A stretch of 5,128 bases of DNA from Bacteroidales bacterium (GTDB lineage: Bacteria > Bacteroidota > Bacteroidia > Bacteroidales > JAADJA01), in the NCBI GenBank assembly GCA_030635465.1, contig DAOVYU010000129.1:1-5128 (forward strand). Reading direction: 5' to 3'. The position numbers were made by a program, and so were the translations under genes. This document shows positions 1 through 5,128 of this stretch, piece after piece. How positions within the stretch are numbered: the stretch's first letter is position 1; each line of letters begins with the position of its first letter. The notes beneath the pieces are model-generated. The model did not search any database and was not told where the DNA came from. It saw only the letters and a list, made by a program, of their open reading frames with translations.

Positions 1-1701
1 GAAACCATTGAACATCTTTATCCTGGTGCCAAATTTGGGATTGGGCCAGATATTGAAAATGGATTTTATTATGATATAGATTTGGGCGATAAGGTAATTT
101 CCGAAAATGACTTCAAAAAGATTGAAGATAAAATGCTTGATTTTGCCCGTGAGAAACAAAGTTATATTCGAACAGGAATTTCTAAAGACAAGGCAATTAA
201 GTATTTTACTGAGAAAGGTGACGAATACAAACTGGAATTAATTGATGAACTGGAAGATGGTGAAATTACCTTTTATAAATCCGGAAACTTTGTTGATTTA
301 TGCCGTGGACCACATTTACCTGATACTGGTTCGATCAAAGCGGTAAAAATATTAAGTGTTGCAGGTGCATATTGGCGCGGTGACGAAACCCGTAAACAGC
401 TTACCAGATTATATGGTATCACTTTCCCAAAAAAGAAAGAGCTGGATGAATACCTGGTAAGGTTAGAAGAAGCCAAAAAACGGGATCATCGCAAGATTGG
501 TAAAGAACTGGAACTTTTTACATTTTCGAAAGCAGTTGGTCAGGGATTACCGCTATGGCTGCCAAAAGGTGCTCATCTTCGTGAAAAACTGGAGAGCTTT
601 CTCAAAAAAGTTCAGAAGGAAGCCGGTTACGAACCTGTTATTACACCACATATTGGTAATGTAAATTTATATAAAACTTCAGGACATTACGATAAATATG
701 GTGCTGATTCTTTTCAACCAATATCAACGCCCGTTGAAGGTGAGGAATTTTTTCTAAAACCGATGAATTGCCCACATCATTGCGAGATTTACAAAAGCAA
801 ACCCCATTCTTACAAAGAATTACCAATTCGTTACGCAGAATTCGGAACAGTATACAGGTACGAACAAAGTGGTGAGCTTCATGGATTAACAAGAGTTCGT
901 GGTTTTACACAAGATGACGCCCATATATTTTGCACTCCAGATCAAGTTAAAGATGAGTTTATAGGTGTAATGGATATCGTAATGAAGATTTTTAAGGCAC
1001 TTGAATTTAACGATTATACTGTGCAGATCTCATTACGCGATCCGGATGATGATAAAAAATATATTGGGTCCAAAGAAAATTGGGATAAAGCAGAGAAAGC
1101 AATATTAGAAGTAGCAGAAGAGACTGGTTTAAATACTGTTATTGAATATGGTGAGGCTGCATTTTATGGTCCGAAAATGGATTTTATGGTTAGAGATGCT
1201 ATAGGTAGAAAATGGCAGCTGGGAACCATACAGGTTGATTATAATTTACCTGAACGTTTTGAGCTGGAATATACCGGTAGTGATAATGAGAAACACAGAC
1301 CAGTAATGATCCATCGCGCACCATTTGGATCAATGGAAAGATTTGTAGCTGTTTTAATAGAACATACAGCAGGAAAATTTCCGATTTGGTTAACTCCGGA
1401 TCAGGTTATCATATTGCCAATCAGTGAAAAATATCAAAAATATGCTGAAAAAGTTTTAAGTTTCCTGAATAATTCCGATCTTCGCGCCCAAATTGACGAC
1501 AGGAGTGAAAAAACTGGGCGAAAAATAAGGGATGCTGAATTAAAGCGAATTCCTTATATGCTTATTGTTGGGGAGAAAGAAGAGATGGATGAAACTGTAT
1601 CAGTTAGAAAACAAGGAGAGGGTGATAAAGGCACTTTTGCTTTGCAGGATTTTGTAAAACATGTCGAACGGGAAATTGAAACTGCATTAGATAATAACTA
1701 A
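1..1701 (+). CDS. thrS: Threonyl-tRNA synthetase, 5'-truncated by window edge
   Basis: Class II aminoacyl-tRNA synthetase that charges tRNA-Thr in the cytoplasm and edits mischarged Ser-tRNA-Thr. The reading frame is open from base 1, giving 566 residues; by alignment from memory with the 642-residue E. coli enzyme, about 80 residues (TGS domain and the HxxxH half of the editing site) lie upstream. The TTG at 82 is internal, because the conserved GPDIENGFYYD segment precedes it. Visible in order (fragment numbering): editing-site CRGPH with C101 and H105; catalytic core from about residue 160; zinc ligand C257 in MNCPHH; motif 2 arginine R286 in VYRYEQSGELHGLTR; zinc ligand H308 in DDAHIF; H438 opening motif 3 (HRAPFGSMER); anticodon-binding domain from about residue 460 to the end. 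All key residues in view are present, so it should be functional. First gene of the thrS-infC-rpmI-rplT cluster; infC follows after 17 nt. Confidence 0.97.
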   Translation, partial: ETIEHLYPGAKFGIGPDIENGFYYDIDLGDKVISENDFKKIEDKMLDFAREKQSYIRTGISKDKAIKYFTEKGDEYKLELIDELEDGEITFYKSGNFVDLCRGPHLPDTGSIKAVKILSVAGAYWRGDETRKQLTRLYGITFPKKKELDEYLVRLEEAKKRDHRKIGKELELFTFSKAVGQGLPLWLPKGAHLREKLESFLKKVQKEAGYEPVITPHIGNVNLYKTSGHYDKYGADSFQPISTPVEGEEFFLKPMNCPHHCEIYKSKPHSYKELPIRYAEFGTVYRYEQSGELHGLTRVRGFTQDDAHIFCTPDQVKDEFIGVMDIVMKIFKALEFNDYTVQISLRDPDDDKKYIGSKENWDKAEKAILEVAEETGLNTVIEYGEAAFYGPKMDFMVRDAIGRKWQLGTIQVDYNLPERFELEYTGSDNEKHRPVMIHRAPFGSMERFVAVLIEHTAGKFPIWLTPDQVIILPISEKYQKYAEKVLSFLNNSDLRAQIDDRSEKTGRKIRDAELKRIPYMLIVGEKEEMDETVSVRKQGEGDKGTFALQDFVKHVEREIETALDNN

Positions 1702-1705
1702 ATAT

Positions 1706-1711
1706 AGGAGG
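1706..1711 (+). promoter_or_regulatory. Strong Shine-Dalgarno (AGGAGG) that fixes the infC start
   Basis: A perfect AGGAGG lies in the 17-nt gap after thrS, with 7 nt between it and the ATA codon at 1719. This spacing is ideal and settles the non-standard infC start. No comparable motif precedes rpmI, rplT, porQ, ispH or recF, as expected for Bacteroidota, which generally do not use Shine-Dalgarno sequences. Its presence here suggests that a weak initiation codon is compensated by, or regulated through, anti-Shine-Dalgarno pairing. The motif is seen directly; the regulatory role is inferred. Confidence 0.85.
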
Positions 1712-1718
1712 ATTAACC

Positions 1719-2276
1719 ATAGCTAAACAATTTTACAGAAGGGGGAAACGCCGACCGTTCATAAGAAAACAAGAAGAACCCTTTAGAGTTAATGAACGAA
1801 TAACAGCACCAATGGTGCGCCTAGTTGGTGAAAATGTTGAAGATGGTATTTTCCCGGTAAGGGAAGCCATTAATATGGCAAAGGAACAAGAATTAGACCT
1901 GGTCGAGATTTCGCCAACAGCTAATCCGCCAGTATGTAAGGTTATAGATTATAAAAAGTTTCTCTTCGATAGAAAAAAGAAACAAAAGGAAATTAAGGCA
2001 AAAACTGTTAAAGTTATTGTTAAAGAAATTAGGTTGGGGCCTCATACTGATGACCACGACTTTAATTTCAAGTTGAAACATGCAGAAAAATTCCTTCAGG
2101 ATGGAGCCAAAGTGAAAGTAGATGTGTTTTTTAAAGGACGTTCTATCATTTATAAAGACAAAGGAGAAATAATACTTTTACGTTTTGCACAGGAGCTGGA
2201 GGAATTTGGAAAAGTTGAGCAAATGCCAAAGCTGGAAGGAAAAAGAATGATAATGATTTTAACACCAAAAAAGTAA
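1719..2276 (+). CDS. infC: Translation initiation factor IF3, ATA start codon
   Basis: IF3 binds the 30S subunit, prevents premature 50S joining and rejects initiation at codons or tRNAs that do not match. From ATA at 1719 the protein has 185 residues, close to E. coli IF3 (180). The first ATG in frame (1812) would delete 31 residues, including the conserved RVNERITAP lead-in to the N-domain; no ATG, GTG or TTG lies in frame between the upstream stop (1695-1697) and 1812. The N-domain contains DLVEISPTANPPVCKVIDYKKF, with the family signature around KVIDYKKFLF. A lysine-rich linker (about residues 82-100) joins it to the C-domain, with KEIRLGPHTDDHDF, KVDVFFKGR and a terminal RMIMILTPKK. The extreme N-terminus is basic (RRGKRR). 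In E. coli infC starts with AUU, and IF3 represses itself by discriminating against that codon; the ATA here implies the same feedback, an inference. Lies between thrS (17 nt) and rpmI (31 nt). Confidence 0.95.
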   Translation: MAKQFYRRGKRRPFIRKQEEPFRVNERITAPMVRLVGENVEDGIFPVREAINMAKEQELDLVEISPTANPPVCKVIDYKKFLFDRKKKQKEIKAKTVKVIVKEIRLGPHTDDHDFNFKLKHAEKFLQDGAKVKVDVFFKGRSIIYKDKGEIILLRFAQELEEFGKVEQMPKLEGKRMIMILTPKK

Positions 2277-2307
2277 AAAGAATTTTTTAATATAAAAATT
2301 GAATGTA

Positions 2308-2502
2308 ATGCCAAAAATGAAGACGAAATCCGGTGCAAAAAAGAGATTTACTTTCACCGGAACCGGTAAATTGAAAAGGAAGCATGCTTACAAGAGCCAC
2401 ATTCTGACTAAAAAATCAAAAAAGCGCAAACGTAACCTCGGATACTTTGCCATTGTTGATAAAGCAGATGACGCAAATGTAAGACAATTGCTTGCTAAGT
2501 AA
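2308..2502 (+). CDS. rpmI: 50S ribosomal protein bL35
   Basis: Small basic protein of the large ribosomal subunit, 64 residues, the usual length for the family. It starts MPKMKTKSGAKKRF, matching the typical bL35 N-terminus, and contains the lysine- and arginine-rich stretch KRKHAYKSHILTKKSKKRKR that contacts 23S rRNA. The ATG at 2308 is chosen over the in-frame TTG at 2299 because family members begin MPKMK; an out-of-frame ATG at 2303 is ignored. There is no Shine-Dalgarno, and the upstream 31 nt are almost pure A/T, typical of the phylum. It follows infC and precedes rplT, the standard order, presumably co-transcribed. Confidence 0.96.
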   Translation: MPKMKTKSGAKKRFTFTGTGKLKRKHAYKSHILTKKSKKRKRNLGYFAIVDKADDANVRQLLAK

Positions 2503-2513
2503 TTAAATGAATG

Positions 2514-2578
2514 TTAAACTTACTTGCAGCTCTATAAAGTTTCTGGATAGTCCCGGAACGCTGAAGTAAAAAATTTAA
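2514..2578 (+). promoter_or_regulatory. Candidate structured RNA leader of rplT (possible bL20 operator)
   Basis: The 80-nt rpmI-rplT spacer can fold over most of its length. P1 pairs 2520-2530 with 2560-2569 (10 bp, G2526 bulged). P2 pairs 2541-2546 with 2553-2558 (6 bp including one U-G) and closes a six-base loop. CUAU at 2532-2535 on the 5' side of the inner loop complements AUAG at 2547-2550 within the P2 loop, so a pseudoknot is possible. A weak A/U extension, 2514-2518 with 2574-2578, reaches to within 5 nt of the rplT ATG. Pairings were worked out by eye. bL20 is known to repress its own operon through mRNA structures in Firmicutes and Gammaproteobacteria, at other positions in the operon; that this element does the same is inference. 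A competing hairpin 2516-2521/2537-2542 is also possible. Confidence 0.42.
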
Positions 2579-2582
2579 AATT

Positions 2583-2927
2583 ATGCCAAGAGCAGTAAAT
2601 GCAGTAGCATCAAGACAACGTAGAAAAAAGATCCTTAAAAAAGTAAAAGGACAATTTGGAAGGCGTAAAAATGTTTGGACGGTGGCCAAAAATGCATACG
2701 AAAAAGGCCAAACGTATGCATACCGCGACAGACGCACCAAAAAGAGAAATTTCAGAAGCCTTTGGATTCAAAGGATTAATGCAGCCGTTAGAGAATATGA
2801 TATGTCATATTCAGAATTTATGGGTAAGTTGCACAAAAAGGATATCGACATCAGTCGTAAAACACTCGCAGATCTTGCGATGAATAATCCCGATGCTTTT
2901 AAAGCCATCGTAGATGCAGTAAAATAA
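2583..2927 (+). CDS. rplT: 50S ribosomal protein bL20
   Basis: Early-assembling 23S rRNA-binding protein of the large subunit, 114 residues, standard for the family. It begins MPRAVNAVASRQRRKK and carries the hallmark GRRKNVWTVAKNA, YAYRDRRTKKRNFR, LWIQRINAA and LADLAMNNPDAFKAIVDAVK segments. The N-terminal half is a long basic helix that threads into rRNA; the globular C-terminal half is the part that binds operator mRNA in species where autoregulation is known. The ATG at 2583 gives the exact family N-terminus. There is no Shine-Dalgarno; the preceding bases are A/T-rich. It is preceded by an unusually long 80-nt structured spacer and followed 5 nt after its stop by an intrinsic terminator, so it is the last gene of the cluster. 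Confidence 0.97.
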   Translation: MPRAVNAVASRQRRKKILKKVKGQFGRRKNVWTVAKNAYEKGQTYAYRDRRTKKRNFRSLWIQRINAAVREYDMSYSEFMGKLHKKDIDISRKTLADLAMNNPDAFKAIVDAVK

Positions 2928-2932
2928 AAAAG

Positions 2933-2957
2933 TCCGCCTGATGGCGGATTTTTTTTT
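2933..2957 (+). terminator. Rho-independent terminator after rplT
   Basis: A 6-bp GC-rich stem, TCCGCC (2933-2938) with GGCGGA (2943-2948), closes a TGAT loop and is followed by nine T residues (2949-2957). An A-rich run on the 5' side (2926-2931) can pair with the T tract and would let the element also work on the opposite strand, although no convergent gene is in view. It ends the thrS-infC-rpmI-rplT transcript and separates it from porQ. Confidence 0.93.
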
Positions 2958-3037
2958 ACTTTTAACCCTTCAAAATATTTTATTCGGAATACCGTTTATA
3001 AGATTTGTTATACCAATAGTAATTAAATTCAGCCACG

Positions 3038-4096
3038 GTGAATAGTAAACTAACTTACGCGTTATTGTCATTGATTTTGATAATTATAAGCAATACCGCA
3101 AATGCTCAGATTGGAGGTAACAATACTTATGAGTTTCTTAATTTAACAAGCTCTGCAAGAATTGCTTCTATGGGAGGAGACTTTTTAACCATCAATGATA
3201 ATGATATCACCCTGGTTGAATCAAACCCTTCTTTAATTAATCCATCAATGAGTAACAAACTCGGTGTGGCCTATGTTGATTTTTTCTCTGATGTCAATTA
3301 CGGATTTGCTACCTATGCTAAATCATTTAATAATGTAGGAAGTTTTGCCGCTTCAATGAAATACATTAGCTATGGCAAATTTGACTATGCTACTGTTACA
3401 GGAGAACGAACAGGCCAGTTTAATGCCGGTGAAACTGCTTTGAATATCGGATGGGGACGTCAGTTGGATACTTTATTTTCAATAGGTGCTAATTTGAAGT
3501 TTATTTATTCTTCACTCGAAAGCTACAATTCATTTGGATTGGCTGTAGATATTGCTGGTAGTTATATCAGTCGCGATCGTAGCTTTACTGCATCATTGAT
3601 AGGTAAAAATATTGGCCGGCAAATAACAACTTACGATGGTGGCAATATTGAACCATTACCTTTTGAATTACAAATCGGATTGGCTAAAAGATTAAAACAT
3701 TTACCTTTCAGATATTCAATTCTTTATAATAATCTTGAAAAATGGGACCTCAGGTATGACGATCCTGCACAATTACAAACAGATCCCATATCAGGTGAAG
3801 TAGTAGAAGATAGTGGAATAGAAGTGTTTGTAGATAATTTTATGCGCCATATTGTGATTGGTGGTGAATTATTAATTGGTAAAAATATTAGTCTGCGAGG
3901 TGGATATAATTATAGAAGAAGAGCAGAAATGAAAGTCACAACAAAACCAGGCACTGTTGGTTTTTCATGGGGAATTGGTATTCGCATTTCTAAATTTCAT
4001 TTCAGCTATGCTCGCTCTGCATATCATCTTGTTGGATCTCCTAATTATATTACTCTTACAACCAATCTTTCTGACTTTTTTGTCAAAAAGAATTAA
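3038..4096 (+). CDS. porQ: Type IX secretion system protein PorQ
   Basis: Outer-membrane beta-barrel of the type IX secretion system, related to PorV. In Porphyromonas gingivalis PorQ is part of the PorU-PorV-PorQ-PorZ attachment complex that processes T9SS cargo and attaches it to lipopolysaccharide at the cell surface, with PorQ holding PorZ. The protein has 352 residues. A Sec signal peptide is clear: K4, a hydrophobic core at about residues 7-17, and an Ala-Asn-Ala cleavage site before Q24. The mature protein opens with GGNNTYEFLNLTSSARIASMGG, the segment by which I recognise PorQ. Alternating aromatic and glycine-rich strands follow to the end, as in an outer-membrane barrel. The GTG at 3038 is the only standard start between the in-frame stop at 3020-3022 and the signal peptide; no Shine-Dalgarno precedes it. 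It lies alone after a terminator, so it should have its own promoter within 2958-3037, though none is convincing. Confidence 0.92.
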   Translation: MNSKLTYALLSLILIIISNTANAQIGGNNTYEFLNLTSSARIASMGGDFLTINDNDITLVESNPSLINPSMSNKLGVAYVDFFSDVNYGFATYAKSFNNVGSFAASMKYISYGKFDYATVTGERTGQFNAGETALNIGWGRQLDTLFSIGANLKFIYSSLESYNSFGLAVDIAGSYISRDRSFTASLIGKNIGRQITTYDGGNIEPLPFELQIGLAKRLKHLPFRYSILYNNLEKWDLRYDDPAQLQTDPISGEVVEDSGIEVFVDNFMRHIVIGGELLIGKNISLRGGYNYRRRAEMKVTTKPGTVGFSWGIGIRISKFHFSYARSAYHLVGSPNYITLTTNLSDFFVKKN

Positions 4097-4107
4097 ACCT
4101 ATCTTTG
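4080..4107 (+). promoter_or_regulatory. Bacteroidota-type promoter for ispH
   Basis: TTG at 4080-4082 (inside a T-rich TTTTTTG) is separated by 17 bp from TATCTTTG at 4100-4107, an exact match to the Bacteroidota -7 consensus TAnnTTTG, with spacing in the reported TTG-N17-23-TAnnTTTG range. The upstream half overlaps the last codons of porQ. Transcription would begin a few bases after 4107, leaving a leader of about 30 nt before the ispH ATG at 4144. This also argues against the in-frame TTG at 4105 as the start, since it lies inside the -7 element. Confidence 0.72.
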
Positions 4108-4143
4108 CAGGAATCATTAATTAATTTATTTTTTCACTATCGC

Positions 4144-5010
4144 ATGAAGGTTACTATTGATCCGTATGCTGGATTTTGTTTTGGAGTTAAAAAAACAATT
4201 GAAATTGCTGAAAAGGAGCTTCAACAACAAGAAAAGCTATATTGTATTGGAGATATTGTACACAACCAGGAAGAAATTAATAGATTAAAAAAATCCGGAT
4301 TAGAAATTACAGATTTTGCAGCATTACCAAAAGAAAAAAGAGCAAATGTTCTTTTCAGGACACATGGTGAACCTCCATCAAGCTATAAAAAAGTTAACAA
4401 TAATGGATTTACTTTAATTGACGGGACCTGCCCGATTGTTTTAAAATTACAACTGAAAATAAAAGATGCATTTCTTGAAATGGAAAAAATAGGCGGACAG
4501 GTAGTTATTTATGGTTCTAAAAATCACCCTGAAGTTGTTGGTCTATCTGGATATGCAAATGATAAAGCTATTATTCTTGAATCGCTGGATGAAATTGGTC
4601 AAATAAATTTCAGCAAACCTATTCGGTTATTTGCACAAACTACTAAGGATAAAGAAATATATAATTCAATAAAAGAGGCAATTACACAAAAAATAAATGA
4701 TAATAATCCTACAACAGACTATAAATATTTTAATACAATCTGTAGTCAGATATCTAACAGGGTGCCAGGACTAATAGATTTTTGTTCAAAAAACGAAGTT
4801 ATCATTTTTGTTAGTGGGAAAAAAAGCTCAAACGGAAAATATCTATTCAATATTTGTAAATCTATTAACGACAAAAGTTACCATATTTCATCAATTGAAG
4901 AAATAAACCCTTCCTGGTTTAAACTAATTAAAACAGTAGGTATAAGTGGAGCTACCTCTACTCCTCTTTGGCTCATGGAAGAAATTGCTAATCAAATTAA
5001 GACATTATAA
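4144..5010 (+). CDS. ispH: 4-hydroxy-3-methylbut-2-enyl diphosphate reductase
   Basis: Iron-sulfur enzyme (LytB) for the last step of the MEP pathway: it reduces HMBPP to isopentenyl and dimethylallyl diphosphate in the cytosol. 288 residues, slightly shorter than E. coli IspH (316). The three cluster-binding cysteines are present: C12 in GFCFGV, C96 in DGTCPIV and C200 in NTICSQ. The substrate-site residues are also in place: H40 (GDIVHN), H74 (RTHGEPP), H128 and E130 (NHPEV), the QTT motif, SSN near residue 225, and SGATSTP near the C-terminus. ATG 4144 puts C12 at its family position; the frame opens earlier, with a TTG at 4105, but that codon lies in the promoter. It has its own promoter overlapping the end of porQ and is followed after 7 nt by recF, probably co-transcribed. 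No Shine-Dalgarno is seen. Confidence 0.97.
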   Translation: MKVTIDPYAGFCFGVKKTIEIAEKELQQQEKLYCIGDIVHNQEEINRLKKSGLEITDFAALPKEKRANVLFRTHGEPPSSYKKVNNNGFTLIDGTCPIVLKLQLKIKDAFLEMEKIGGQVVIYGSKNHPEVVGLSGYANDKAIILESLDEIGQINFSKPIRLFAQTTKDKEIYNSIKEAITQKINDNNPTTDYKYFNTICSQISNRVPGLIDFCSKNEVIIFVSGKKSSNGKYLFNICKSINDKSYHISSIEEINPSWFKLIKTVGISGATSTPLWLMEEIANQIKTL

Positions 5011-5017
5011 ATATTAT

Positions 5018-5128
5018 ATGTTTTTAAAAAAATTAAAATTAACCAACTTTAAGAATTATCAGGAAACTGAATTTACTTTTTCCAACAAGATAAATTGTTT
5101 TATAGGCAATAATGGTGCTGGCAAAACC
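5018..5128 (+). CDS. recF: DNA replication and repair protein RecF, 3'-truncated by window edge
   Basis: Only the first 37 codons are in the window. They read MFLKKLKLTNFKNYQETEF and then an INCFIGNNGAGKT stretch in which residues 30-37 form the Walker A P-loop GNNGAGKT. This is the typical opening of RecF, an SMC-like ATPase that helps load RecA at single-stranded gaps through RecF-O-R. The LxNFKNY segment before the P-loop fits RecF better than RecN or SMC. The ATG at 5018 lies 7 nt after the ispH stop, without a Shine-Dalgarno, suggesting read-through from the ispH promoter. In many bacteria recF follows dnaA and dnaN; here it is not preceded by them. The call rests on the N-terminus alone. 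Confidence 0.9.
   Translation, partial: MFLKKLKLTNFKNYQETEFTFSNKINCFIGNNGAGKT

Noticed and set aside
641..892. Reverse-strand open frame of 83 codons opposite thrS, and similar reverse frames opposite infC, rpmI and the start of rplT
   Set aside because: They lie opposite strongly conserved coding sequence, have no recognisable product and no start signals; they are shadows of the + strand genes.
2656..2883. 75-residue open frame within rplT
   Set aside because: It overlaps the conserved bL20 gene in another frame, and its translation resembles no family I know; it is a frame shadow.
2999..3007. TA-AGA-TTTG as a possible -7 element for porQ
   Set aside because: It has three rather than two bases between TA and TTTG, and no TTG lies 17-23 bp upstream. 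A porQ promoter is expected in 2958-3037, but this is not a convincing match.
3113..3131. GGAGG followed 11 nt later by an ATG, resembling a Shine-Dalgarno and start inside porQ
   Set aside because: The ATG at 3129 is out of frame with porQ and hits a stop after five codons; the GGAGG is part of codons for the conserved Gly-Gly at the mature PorQ N-terminus.
4105..4143. N-terminal extension of IspH from the in-frame TTG at 4105
   Set aside because: The TTG lies inside the -7 promoter element, and the family N-terminus with C12 in the GFCFGV motif is reproduced exactly from ATG 4144.
4729..4767. IspH third-cysteine region reads NTICSQISNR rather than the E. coli-like TICYATTNRQ
   Set aside because: The cysteine itself is kept, and as far as I recall Bacteroidota IspH proteins commonly have a TICxQxxNRxP form here, so this looks like normal lineage variation.

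Overview
This window looks like a chromosomal, protein-dense stretch from a Bacteroidota bacterium. The evidence is a PorQ protein of the type IX secretion system, which is confined to that phylum; a clean phylum-type promoter (TTG, 17-bp spacer, TAnnTTTG); and an almost complete lack of Shine-Dalgarno sequences before the genes. The DNA is AT-rich, and every recognised gene is on the + strand. I cannot name the genus.

Region 1 (1-2957) is the classic translation cluster thrS-infC-rpmI-rplT. It encodes threonyl-tRNA synthetase (5' end outside the window), initiation factor IF3, and ribosomal proteins bL35 and bL20, and it ends in a strong intrinsic terminator at 2933-2957. Two regulatory features stand out. 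infC has no ATG, GTG or TTG at its proper start: it begins at an ATA codon (1719) placed 7 nt after AGGAGG, the only convincing Shine-Dalgarno upstream of a gene in the window. This adds 31 conserved residues to the protein that an ATG-only reading gives. Second, the 80-nt spacer between rpmI and rplT can fold almost end to end into a bulged hairpin with a possible internal pseudoknot, which makes it a candidate bL20 autoregulatory site.

Region 2 (2958-4096) holds porQ, an outer-membrane beta-barrel component of the T9SS attachment complex, with a clear signal peptide and a GTG start.

Region 3 (4080-5128) starts with a promoter overlapping the 3' end of porQ. It drives ispH (last step of the MEP isoprenoid pathway) and probably recF (recombinational repair), which begins 7 nt after ispH and runs off the window.

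I found no mobile elements, CRISPR arrays, tRNAs, rRNAs or defence-type genes. The gene content is ordinary housekeeping. The interest lies in the translational control signals around infC and rplT.
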